Source of the DNA: Microlunatus capsulatus
Lineage (GTDB): Bacteria; Actinomycetota; Actinomycetes; Propionibacteriales; Propionibacteriaceae
Length of the DNA: 64,000 bases
Direction: 5' to 3'
Assembly: GCF_017876495.1 (NCBI RefSeq)
Contig: NZ_JAGIOB010000001.1
Coordinates: 2,852,001 to 2,916,000 of the forward strand
The notes under the pieces were generated by a model. It was not told where the DNA came from. It saw only the letters and a program-made list of their open reading frames with translations, and did not search any database. How positions within the stretch are numbered: the first letter of the stretch is position 1; every line of letters starts with the position of its first letter. Below, one piece after another: positions 16,107-24,308 of this stretch. The position numbers and the translations under genes are program-made.

Positions 16107-19100
16107 ATGGCGTTGACGCCTTCGCGTGCCAAGCGCGCTCTCACCGGCCTGCTCTCGACCACCATCCTCGCGGGTGCGCTGGTCGCGGCGGGCACCGGCC
16201 AGGCCTCCGCGGCCGAGGCCGCGTCCACCTACAACGTCGTCGACCGCGACGCCGCCAAGGGCGTGACGGCCGACGCGCTGCCGACCGTGCAGATCGACGG
16301 CGTCGTCTGGGACCAGGCCATCGTCGGGGACACCGTGTACGCGGGCGGCCAGTTCGCCAACGCGCGCCCGGCCGGCGCGGCCGCGGGGACCAACCTCACG
16401 CCGCGGGGCAACCTGCTCTCCTACAACATCCGCACCGGCGTGCTCAACCCCGGCTTCGCGCCCACGGTCAACGGGCGGATCCGGGCCATGGCCGTGTCGC
16501 CGGACAAGTCGCGGCTCTACGTCGTCGGCTCGTTCACCACGGTCAACGGCCAGAGCCGCAGCCGCGTCGCCGCCTTCAACACCAGCGACGGCTCGCTCGT
16601 CTCCACGTTCAAGCCGGTGGCCAGCTCCGACGTCTTCTCCATCGCGGTCTCGAACGACGCCGTCTACCTCGGCGGTTGGTTCGGCGCGGTCAACGGCGTC
16701 GCCCGGCAGCGGCTCGCCGCCGTCAGCCCCAGCACGGGCGCCACGCTCGCCTGGGCGCCGACCGCCGACAGCACGGTCAACACCATGACGCTGACGCCCG
16801 ACGGCTCGCGGCTCGTGGTCGGCGGCATCTTCGCCGCCCTCAACGGCTCGGCCGCCATCGGCCTCGGCTCGCTGGACGCCACGACGGGCACCCTCTACCC
16901 GTTCGCCGCGAACCAGACCATCAAGAACTACGGCAACTCCGCGGGCATCTACAGCCTGAAGAGCGACGGCACCAACATCTACGGCGCGGCCTACTGGTAC
17001 GGCGGGACCGGCAACTTCGAGGGCATGTTCGTCGCCGACCCGATGAGCGGCGCCCTCAAGTCGATGGCCGACTGCCACGGCGACACCTACGACGTGTCGC
17101 CCGTCGGCGGCGTGGTCTACACCGTGAGCCACCACCACGACTGCTCGAACATGAACGGCTTCCCCGACACCAACCCGCGCAGCCGCTGGATGCGGGCGAA
17201 CGCCTTCACCGTCGACGCGACCACCACCACCGGCCCCAACAACGCCGGCGGCTACTACAGCTTCCAGGGCCAGCCGTCGTCCTCGATCGTCAACTGGTTC
17301 CCCGACGTCTCCGTCGGCTCCTTCACCGGCCAGTCGCAGGGCGGCTGGACCACCGAGGCCACCAGCGAGTACGTCGTCCAGGGCGGGGAGTTCCCGCTGG
17401 TCAACAACGTCGGCCAGCAGGGCCTGGTGCGCTTCGCGATCCCCTCGATCGCGACGAACAAGCAGGGCCCCCGCGCCACCGCCGCCGACAGCGCGCCGAG
17501 CCTGCGCGGCATCTCCGGCTCCTCGGTCCGCGTCTCGTTCAAGGCGAACTTCGACCGCGACGACCAGCAGCTCACCTACAAGCTCTTCCGCACCGACCGG
17601 CCCGCCACCCCGGTGCTGACCCGGACGGTCACCTCCCAGTTCTGGAACCGGCCGATCCAGGTCTTCACCGACACCGGGCTCACGCCGGGCGCGAGCTACG
17701 GCTACTACGTCACCGCGACCGACCCCTCGGGCAACACGGCGAAGAGCGCGACCACCTCGATCACGACCGGCACCACCGTCGTCGACGACAGCCCCTACTC
17801 CCGCGCCGTGCAGACCGACGGCGCCACCCACTACTGGCGCCTCGACGAGGCGGCCGGTGAGACCACCTCGGTCGACTGGGCCGGCGGCAACGACCTGGTG
17901 CTGGGCAGCGGCGTCACCAACGGCGCGGCGGGGGCCGTCACCGGCTCGCCCGACACGGCGGCCACCTTCGACGGCACCGCCGCCGGCGTGGCCGGCCAGA
18001 CCAGCACCGAGCGCAGCACCAACACCTTCAGCGCCGAGGCCTGGTTCAAGACCACCACGGCCACCGGCGGCAAGATCCTCGGCTTCGGGGACAGCCAGAC
18101 CGGGAACAGCGGCAGCTACGACCGGCACGTCTACATGGACAACAGCGGCCGGCTGACCTTCGGCGTCTACCCGGGCGGGGTCCGGGCGCTCACCAGCCAG
18201 GCCAGCTACAACAACGGCCAGTGGCACCACGTCGTCGCCTCGCTGTCGCCCGCCGGGCAGCAGCTCTACGTCGACGGCATCCGCGTCGGCACCGACGGCG
18301 GCACCACCTCCGGCCAGGACTTCCAGGGCTACTGGCGGGTCGGCGGGGACAACATCGGCGGCTGGCCCAACCAGCCCTCGAGCAGCAGCTTCGCGGGCAC
18401 CGTCGACGACGTCGCCATCTACCCGACCGCGCTGAGCCAGACCCAGATCCGCGACCACTACACCAAGAGCGGGCGCACGGTCGACGTGCCGCCGGCCCCG
18501 ACCGACCGCTACGGCCAGCAGGTCTACGGCGACAGCCCGCTGTTCTTCTGGCGCCTCGACGAGACCAGCGGCAGCACCGTCGCCGACGCCACCGAGGCGC
18601 GGACGGCCGGCAACGTCGCCGCCGGCGTCACCCTTGGGGGACCCAGCCCTGTGACCGCCGGCAAGGCCGCCGCCTTCGACGGCAGCACCGGCACCATCGC
18701 GACGGCCCGCACCTTCACCAACCCGACGGCCTACTCCGAGGAGGTCTGGTTCTCCACCACGACCACCAACGGCGGCAAGCTGATGGGCTTCGGCGACCAG
18801 CAGAGCGGCTACTCGGGCAACTACGACCGGCACATCTACCTGGAGAACAGCGGCCAGCTGACCTTCGGGGTGTGGACCGGCCAGGCCAACACCACGACGA
18901 CGCCCGCCACCTACAACGACGGCCGCTGGCACCACATGGTGGCCACCCAGGACCCGACCGCCGGCATGCGGCTCTACGTCGACGGCGTCCTGGTGGGCAC
19001 CAACGGGCAGACCTCCAACCAGGGCTACACCGGCTACTGGCGGATCGGCGGTGACACCTCCTGGGGTGGCAACAGCTCCTTCCTCGCCGGCTCGCTGGAC

Positions 19101-22022
19101 GAGGCGGCCGTCTACCCCTACGCGCTGAGCGCCACCCAGGTGGCGGCGCACTACAACGCCTCCGACGCGGCGGTGAACGCGGCCCCGGTGGCCGCGCTGA
19201 CCTCCTCCTGCACCGACGCCACCTGCTTCCTCGACGGCTCGGGCAGCAGCGACGCCGACGGCTCGGTCGCGGCCTGGGCCTGGGACTTCGGCGACGACAC
19301 CACGGCCACCGGCTCGACGGCGACCCACACCTACGCGGCGTCGGGCACCTACACCGTGAGCCTGACCGTCACCGACGACAAGGGCGCCAAGGCCACCACG
19401 ACCCGCCAGGTGATGGTGACCAAGCCGGTGCCGAACCAGGCGCCCGTCGCGGCCTTCACCAGCACCTGCGCCGAGCGGGCCTGCAGCTTCGACGCCGGCA
19501 CCAGCGCCGACGCCGACGGCACCGTGGCGACCTACGCCTGGACGTTCGGCGACGGGGACACCTCCGCGCTGGCCGCCCCGACCCACACCTACGCGGTCGA
19601 CGGCACCTACCAGGTGACGCTGACCGTGACCGACGACCGCGGCGGCAGCGACACCGTCACCCACCCGGTCTCGGTGCAGAAGGCGAACACGGCCCCTGTG
19701 GCCGCGTTCACCTCGACCACGACGGACCTCGTCGCGGCCTTCGACGCCTCGGCCTCGGCCGACGCGGACGGGACCGTCGCCGGCTACGCCTGGACCTTCG
19801 GCGACGGCACCACGGGCACCGGCGCCACGCCGCGCCACACCTACCCGCGGGCCGGCAGCTTCGACGTCACCCTCACGGTGACCGACAACCGCGGCGGCAC
19901 CAACCAGGTGACGCAGGCGGTCACCGTCACCGCCGCCCCGCCGGCGGCCAACGTCAAGCCGGTCGCGGCGTTCGCCTCCTCGGCGGCGGACCTGAAGGTG
20001 AGCGTGGACGGGTCGGGGTCGACCGACAGCGACGGCACCGTGGCGTCCTACGCCTGGGAGTACGGGGACGGGTCGACCGGGACCGGTCGGACCGACAGCC
20101 ACACCTACGCGGCGGCGGGCACCTACAGCGTGAAGCTGACGGTGACCGACGACGGCGGGCTGAGCGACAGCGTCACCAAGAGCGTCACCGTCACCGCGGC
20201 CCCGCAGCCGCCGGCCAGCAGCGTCATCGCGGCCGACGCCTTCGGCCGCACCGGCAGCCGCTGGGGCACCGCCGACACCGGCGGGGCCTGGACCGACTCG
20301 GGCGCCACCTGGTTCTCCACCGCCGGCGGCAAGGGCGTGCTGGCCATGACCAAGGCCGGCTCCGGCCCGACGGCGACCCTGACCCGGGTCGCGGCCACCG
20401 ACTCCACGACGACCACCGAGTTCGCGGTCGACAAGGTCGCGAACGGCGGCGGGCTCCAGGTCATCCTGGCGGCGCGCAAGCAGGGCACCTCGGAGTACCG
20501 GCTCAAGGCCCGGGTGCTGGCCGACGGCTCGGTCCGGCTCGGCGTCACCCAGGTCGTCTCCGGTGCGGAGACCTCCCTCAAGGAGGTCCTCGTCAGCGGC
20601 CTGACCGTCACCCCGGGCGAGGTCTACAAGATCCGCCTCGACGTGACCGGGACCGGCACCACCACGCTGGCCGCGAAGCTCTGGAAGGCCTCGGCGACCG
20701 AGCCGGCGACCGCCCAGGTGAGCGCCACCAGCACGGCGGCCGGCCTGCAGGGCCCCGGTGCCGCCGCGGTCCAGGGCTACCTGGCCTCGACGGTGACCAA
20801 CCTGCCCGTGACGCTGCGCTTCGACGGCTACGCGGTGACCGCCCCCGGCACCACCACCCCGCCGGCGGCCAACGTGAAGCCCACCGCGGCGTTCGCCTCC
20901 TCGGCGGCGGACCTGAAGCTGAGCGTGGACGGGTCGGGGTCGACCGACAGCGACGGCACCGTGGCGTCCTACGCCTGGGAGTACGGGGACGGGTCGACCG
21001 GGACCGGTCGGACCGACGCCCACACCTATGCGGCGGCGGGCACCTACAGCGTGAAGCTGACGGTGACCGACGACGGCGGGCTGAGCGACAGCGTCACCAA
21101 GAGCGTCACCGTCACCGCCGCCCCGCCGGCGGCCAACGTGAAGCCCACCGCGGCGTTCGCCTCCTCGGCGGCGGACCTGAAGCTGAGCGTGGACGGGTCG
21201 GGGTCGACCGACAGCGACGGCACCGTGGCGTCCTACGCCTGGGAGTACGGGGACGGGTCGACCGGGACCGGTCGGACCGACGCCCACACCTATGCGGCGG
21301 CGGGCACCTACAGCGTGAAGCTGACGGTGACCGACGACGGCGGGCTGAGCGACAGCGTCACCAAGAGCGTCACCGTCACCGCCGCCCCGCCGGCGACCGC
21401 CGTCGTCGCCTCCGACGCCTTCGGCCGCACCGGCACCCGCTGGGGCGCCGCCGACGCCGGTGGCAGCTGGACCGACTCGTCGGCCTTCGCCACCAGCGGC
21501 GGCAAGGGCCTGGTGACCGTGGCCAAGGCGGGCTCCGGCCCGGTCGCCGCGCTCAACGGGGTCTCGGTCCTGGACTCCACCACCACCGTCTCGGTGGCGG
21601 CGGACAAGGTGGCCACCGGCGGCGGCAGCTACGTCACCGTCGCGGCCCGCAAGCAGGGCACGTCGGAGTACCGGCTGAAGGTCCGGCTGGTGGCCGACGG
21701 GACGGTGCGGCTCAGCACCACGTCGGTCTCCGCCGGCACCGAGACGCTGCTCAAGGACAGCCTGGTCAGCGGGCTCACCTACACCCCCGGTGACGTCCTC
21801 ACGGTCCGCTTCGACGTGACCGGCACGGGCACCACGACGCTGGCCGGCAAGGTCTGGAAGGCGACCGGCACCGAGCCGGCCGCGGCCCAGGTCACCAGCA
21901 CCAGCACGGTGGCCGGGCTGCAGAGCGCGGGTGCGGTGGCGCTGACCGCCTACCTGTCGGGCAGCAGCACCAACGCGCCGGTCGTGTTCGCCTTCGACGA
22001 CCTGGTCGTCACCCGCCGCTGA
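16107..22022 (+). CDS. Giant secreted beta-propeller / LamG / PKD surface protein
   Basis: 1971 aa. A Sec signal (about 1-36, ending ASA) precedes a seven-bladed-type propeller to about residue 455, with blades of the VYAGGQFANARP kind and a conserved HHHDC loop near 350. An Fn3-like segment follows, then two LamG-like concanavalin domains (about 565-790 and 800-1020). Four PKD domains (about 1026-1365) lead to a shared module (about 1372-1580). Two identical PKD units (20857-21384) and a second copy of the module (1765-1971) complete it. There is no sortase motif or C-terminal anchor. The domains bind carbohydrates or other proteins, so I infer an extracellular matrix or adhesion role. It is followed by paralogue B and shares its propeller with 36361-39237. 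Confidence 0.83.
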   Translation: MALTPSRAKRALTGLLSTTILAGALVAAGTGQASAAEAASTYNVVDRDAAKGVTADALPTVQIDGVVWDQAIVGDTVYAGGQFANARPAGAAAGTNLTPRGNLLSYNIRTGVLNPGFAPTVNGRIRAMAVSPDKSRLYVVGSFTTVNGQSRSRVAAFNTSDGSLVSTFKPVASSDVFSIAVSNDAVYLGGWFGAVNGVARQRLAAVSPSTGATLAWAPTADSTVNTMTLTPDGSRLVVGGIFAALNGSAAIGLGSLDATTGTLYPFAANQTIKNYGNSAGIYSLKSDGTNIYGAAYWYGGTGNFEGMFVADPMSGALKSMADCHGDTYDVSPVGGVVYTVSHHHDCSNMNGFPDTNPRSRWMRANAFTVDATTTTGPNNAGGYYSFQGQPSSSIVNWFPDVSVGSFTGQSQGGWTTEATSEYVVQGGEFPLVNNVGQQGLVRFAIPSIATNKQGPRATAADSAPSLRGISGSSVRVSFKANFDRDDQQLTYKLFRTDRPATPVLTRTVTSQFWNRPIQVFTDTGLTPGASYGYYVTATDPSGNTAKSATTSITTGTTVVDDSPYSRAVQTDGATHYWRLDEAAGETTSVDWAGGNDLVLGSGVTNGAAGAVTGSPDTAATFDGTAAGVAGQTSTERSTNTFSAEAWFKTTTATGGKILGFGDSQTGNSGSYDRHVYMDNSGRLTFGVYPGGVRALTSQASYNNGQWHHVVASLSPAGQQLYVDGIRVGTDGGTTSGQDFQGYWRVGGDNIGGWPNQPSSSSFAGTVDDVAIYPTALSQTQIRDHYTKSGRTVDVPPAPTDRYGQQVYGDSPLFFWRLDETSGSTVADATEARTAGNVAAGVTLGGPSPVTAGKAAAFDGSTGTIATARTFTNPTAYSEEVWFSTTTTNGGKLMGFGDQQSGYSGNYDRHIYLENSGQLTFGVWTGQANTTTTPATYNDGRWHHMVATQDPTAGMRLYVDGVLVGTNGQTSNQGYTGYWRIGGDTSWGGNSSFLAGSLDEAAVYPYALSATQVAAHYNASDAAVNAAPVAALTSSCTDATCFLDGSGSSDADGSVAAWAWDFGDDTTATGSTATHTYAASGTYTVSLTVTDDKGAKATTTRQVMVTKPVPNQAPVAAFTSTCAERACSFDAGTSADADGTVATYAWTFGDGDTSALAAPTHTYAVDGTYQVTLTVTDDRGGSDTVTHPVSVQKANTAPVAAFTSTTTDLVAAFDASASADADGTVAGYAWTFGDGTTGTGATPRHTYPRAGSFDVTLTVTDNRGGTNQVTQAVTVTAAPPAANVKPVAAFASSAADLKVSVDGSGSTDSDGTVASYAWEYGDGSTGTGRTDSHTYAAAGTYSVKLTVTDDGGLSDSVTKSVTVTAAPQPPASSVIAADAFGRTGSRWGTADTGGAWTDSGATWFSTAGGKGVLAMTKAGSGPTATLTRVAATDSTTTTEFAVDKVANGGGLQVILAARKQGTSEYRLKARVLADGSVRLGVTQVVSGAETSLKEVLVSGLTVTPGEVYKIRLDVTGTGTTTLAAKLWKASATEPATAQVSATSTAAGLQGPGAAAVQGYLASTVTNLPVTLRFDGYAVTAPGTTTPPAANVKPTAAFASSAADLKLSVDGSGSTDSDGTVASYAWEYGDGSTGTGRTDAHTYAAAGTYSVKLTVTDDGGLSDSVTKSVTVTAAPPAANVKPTAAFASSAADLKLSVDGSGSTDSDGTVASYAWEYGDGSTGTGRTDAHTYAAAGTYSVKLTVTDDGGLSDSVTKSVTVTAAPPATAVVASDAFGRTGTRWGAADAGGSWTDSSAFATSGGKGLVTVAKAGSGPVAALNGVSVLDSTTTVSVAADKVATGGGSYVTVAARKQGTSEYRLKVRLVADGTVRLSTTSVSAGTETLLKDSLVSGLTYTPGDVLTVRFDVTGTGTTTLAGKVWKATGTEPAAAQVTSTSTVAGLQSAGAVALTAYLSGSSTNAPVVFAFDDLVVTRR
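20857..21384 (+). repeat. Perfect 264-bp tandem duplication (two copies)
   Basis: Copies 20857-21120 and 21121-21384 appear identical base for base, and about 11 nt of a third unit follow. Each copy encodes one 88-residue PKD unit. The PKD unit at about 19930-20200 is the evident parent, with a few substitutions. Confidence 0.9.
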
Positions 22023-22030
22023 CGCCCCGC

Positions 22031-22081
22031 TCCTCCCACCCCGGCACGCCGCTCCCCGCGGAGCGCCGCCGGGTGGGAGGA
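22031..22081 (+). terminator. Hairpin after the giant gene
   Basis: Arm TCCTCCCACCCCGGC (22031-22045) pairs with GCCGGGTGGGAGGA (22068-22081) with one bulged C. A nested GCTCC/GGAGC stem lies inside. It sits 9 nt after the stop. Confidence 0.6.
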
Positions 22082-22118
22082 TCGGCGTCTGACCTCGGGG
22101 GAACGAGAGAGGCCAGCC

Positions 22119-22727
22119 ATGTCCCACGACCCCTCCCGGCCGGTGGCCCGCGCCGCCGCCGGAGCCGTCCTGCTCGCCGTCCTGCTCACCGGGTGCACCG
22201 GGGGCTCCGACGGCGGGACCACGCCCGTCCCCGAGCCGCCGCCCGTCCCCGCCTCCAGCGCGGCGACCACGCCGGTGCCGCCGCCCACCCCGGGCAGCGC
22301 GGAGTCCAGCGTCGAGGCGCAGCCGGTCCGCACGCGCAAGCCGGTCCGCCTCGACGCGCCCGGGGAGGCCGCCGACGACGTCGTCGTCCGGCTCGCCTCG
22401 GTCCGCGCCGTCGAGGCCACCGCCAGCGGGCCCGGCGAGGTGGCCGGCCCCGCGCTGGCCGTCACGGTCTCGATCGAGAACGGCACGACGGCCGAGCTCG
22501 ACCTCGGCTCGGCCGTGGTCAACCTGGCCGACGCGAAGGGTGCCCCGGGCTCGCTGATGTCGGCCGACCCGGCCCGTCCGCTGCCCACCCGCGCCGCCGC
22601 GGGGCAGACCGTGGACGGCGTCTACGTGTTCACGGTGGCGGAGGGCCGCCGCGACCCCGTGACCGTCGAGGTCGGCGTGACGCCCAGTGACCCACTGGTC
22701 GTCTTCCGTGGTCAGCCCACCGGCTGA
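22119..22727 (+). CDS. Lipoprotein with DUF4352-like domain (paralogue B)
   Basis: 202 aa. A signal peptide ends in the lipobox LLTGC (Cys about 27), so the protein should be lipidated and held on the outer face of the membrane. A Pro/Thr-rich linker runs to about 75. The domain then follows the same landmarks as paralogue A: ASGPGEVAGPAL, ENGTTAELDLGS, YVFTVAEGRR and LVVFRG. It is read in the same direction as the giant secreted protein that ends 97 nt upstream, with the hairpin between them. Function unknown; the conserved partnership with large exported proteins suggests anchoring or folding. Confidence 0.75.
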   Translation: MSHDPSRPVARAAAGAVLLAVLLTGCTGGSDGGTTPVPEPPPVPASSAATTPVPPPTPGSAESSVEAQPVRTRKPVRLDAPGEAADDVVVRLASVRAVEATASGPGEVAGPALAVTVSIENGTTAELDLGSAVVNLADAKGAPGSLMSADPARPLPTRAAAGQTVDGVYVFTVAEGRRDPVTVEVGVTPSDPLVVFRGQPTG

Positions 22728-22742
22728 GCCGTCGTCAGCCCG

Positions 22743-22748
22743 TAGCGT
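22743..22748 (+). promoter_or_regulatory. -10 box TAGCGT, leaderless spacing
   Basis: It ends 6 nt before the ATG at 22755, and no Shine-Dalgarno is present. The transcript should begin at the start codon. Confidence 0.5.
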
Positions 22749-22754
22749 GTCCGC

Positions 22755-24008
22755 ATGGACTCCGCCCTCCGGCTCGGGACGACCCTCGGGCAGCTGACGG
22801 ACCGGGTGCTCGGCGCCTTCGGCTCCGGCTTCCGCCGCTTCACCACCTGGCGCTGGTGGGTGCAGGTGCTCGTCGTCTGGGCGGTCGGCCGGCTGTTCTC
22901 GCTGGCCGTGGTGCTGACGGTGGCCCGGATGCAGGGCCCGAACCCCTGGACGACGGAGCGGCCCGGCTACCTGGAGTACGTCGACGGCTGGGACGCCGGC
23001 TGGTACCACAAGATCTTCGACGAGGGCTACCCCCGCGTGCTGCCCCGGGACGCCGCCGGCGCCCTCGACCCGAACCAGTGGGCCTTCTACCCGGTGCTGC
23101 CGGGGCTGGCCAAGCTGGTGGAGCTGGTCACCGGCGTCGGGTGGCTGGTGAGCGGGCCGCTGATCTCGCTGCTGGCCAGCCTGGCGCTCTGCCTGCTCCT
23201 CTACCGGCTCTTCGCCACCCGGGCGGCCGCCGGGACGGCCCTGACCGGCGTCGCGCTGTTCTCCTTCCAGCCGGCCGCGCCGATCCTGCAGTTCGGCTAC
23301 GCCGAGTCGCTGGGCCTCACCCTGCTGGTGGCCGTGCTGCTGTGCCTGGTCCACCAGCGCTGGTGGACCGCGGTCCCGCTCGTCCTCGTGCTCAGCCTCA
23401 CCCGCCCGACCAGCGCACCGCTGGCGCTGACCATGCTGCTGCTCGCTGTCGGCTGGTTCCTGTACCGCCGGCAGCGGCCGGTCGAGCGGCGGCAGTGGGT
23501 GGGGCTGGGCGTGCTCACCGCCGTCACCGGGCTCAGCACCTTCCTGTGGCCGGCGGTGATGGCGGTCGTCACCGGCGACCCCGACGCCTACTTCGAGACC
23601 GAGGCGGCATGGCACGGCAACGCCCACGTGCTGCCGGGGGAGCTGTGGGCCAACATCGGCATCCGGCTCTTCGGCAAGCCGCTGGGGGTGCTGGCCCCGG
23701 TCGTCTTCGTCCTCGGTCTCGTCCTGGTGATGGCCACCCGGACGGTCCGCTCGCTGGGCCCGGTGATGTACCTCTGGACCGCCAGCTACCTGCTCTACCT
23801 GCTGGGCGTCATCGCCCCCAACGGCGCGGTCTTCCGGCTGATGGTGCCGGCCTTCCCGCTGCTGCTGGCGGCGGCCATGGCGTCGCGCTCGAAGGCGTAC
23901 CGCGCGACGCTGCTCGTCGCCTGCCTGGTGGCCCAGGTCGTCTGGGTGGCCTGGCTGTGGCACTGGTCCGGCGTCGGCCTGCACGGCGCCTCGGAGTCGA
24001 ACCCGTAG
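22755..24008 (+). CDS. PIG-V-like polyprenyl-phosphate mannosyltransferase (GT-C)
   Basis: 417-aa multi-spanning GT-C transferase using a polyprenyl-phosphate sugar on the outer face of the membrane. The first periplasmic loop has the characteristic YVDGWDAGWYHKIFDEGYP, with Asp residues typical of GT-C catalysis, followed by QWAFYPVLPGLAK. About ten hydrophobic segments follow. The pattern is that of the PIG-V/GPI mannosyltransferase family found in actinobacteria. A leaderless -10 at 22743 suggests its own promoter. Substrate may be the cluster's glycan or a secreted protein. Mannose is assumed from the family only. Confidence 0.8.
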   Translation: MDSALRLGTTLGQLTDRVLGAFGSGFRRFTTWRWWVQVLVVWAVGRLFSLAVVLTVARMQGPNPWTTERPGYLEYVDGWDAGWYHKIFDEGYPRVLPRDAAGALDPNQWAFYPVLPGLAKLVELVTGVGWLVSGPLISLLASLALCLLLYRLFATRAAAGTALTGVALFSFQPAAPILQFGYAESLGLTLLVAVLLCLVHQRWWTAVPLVLVLSLTRPTSAPLALTMLLLAVGWFLYRRQRPVERRQWVGLGVLTAVTGLSTFLWPAVMAVVTGDPDAYFETEAAWHGNAHVLPGELWANIGIRLFGKPLGVLAPVVFVLGLVLVMATRTVRSLGPVMYLWTASYLLYLLGVIAPNGAVFRLMVPAFPLLLAAAMASRSKAYRATLLVACLVAQVVWVAWLWHWSGVGLHGASESNP

Positions 24009-24308
24009 CGGATGGTGGGGGCGGCGGGCCGTGCAGGACGCGGACATGTGACCGAGGTCATAGCGCTCCGGGTGTAACGGCGGCGTTCCGCCGAGGGGCC
24101 GGAGGGCGACCGGTGGTCATGGGGACCGGCGGCCGAACCCGCTCTGACCAGGGGTGACGTCGACCGGCGGTCGGGGCCGACGTGACCGTGGGGTGACCGG
24201 AACGAGACCGTTCCGTGATTTTAGGCCGGGGTCGGCGTGTGCAACACTTCGTCGCAACGATTGCACAACAATCCCCAGCCATTGCCCCCAGACTGCAGGA
24301 GTGCCCCC
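24009..24308 (+). promoter_or_regulatory. Regulatory region of the secreted beta-helix gene
   Basis: 300 bp without a gene. It holds the direct repeat GTGACCG at 24182-24188 and 24193-24199, 11 bp apart, which is one helical turn. The inverted repeat CGGAAC/GTTCCG (24198-24203 and 24210-24215) follows. A second inverted repeat, TGTGCAA/TTGCACA, lies at 24238-24244 and 24261-24267. GGAG at about 24298 is the ribosome-binding site. The density of short repeats points to regulated expression, possibly by an OmpR-family activator. Confidence 0.4.

Noticed and set aside
16038-24047. Open frame of 2669 codons on the minus strand
   Set aside because: It is antisense to three well-supported genes, is made of Gly/Arg/Ala/Val low-complexity sequence, and arises from the G/C third-position bias.
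24238-24267. TGTGCAA/TTGCACA inverted repeat as a specific operator
   Set aside because: The 7-bp arms with a 16-nt spacer could arise by chance, and I recognise no regulator for it. It is kept only as part of the regulatory region.
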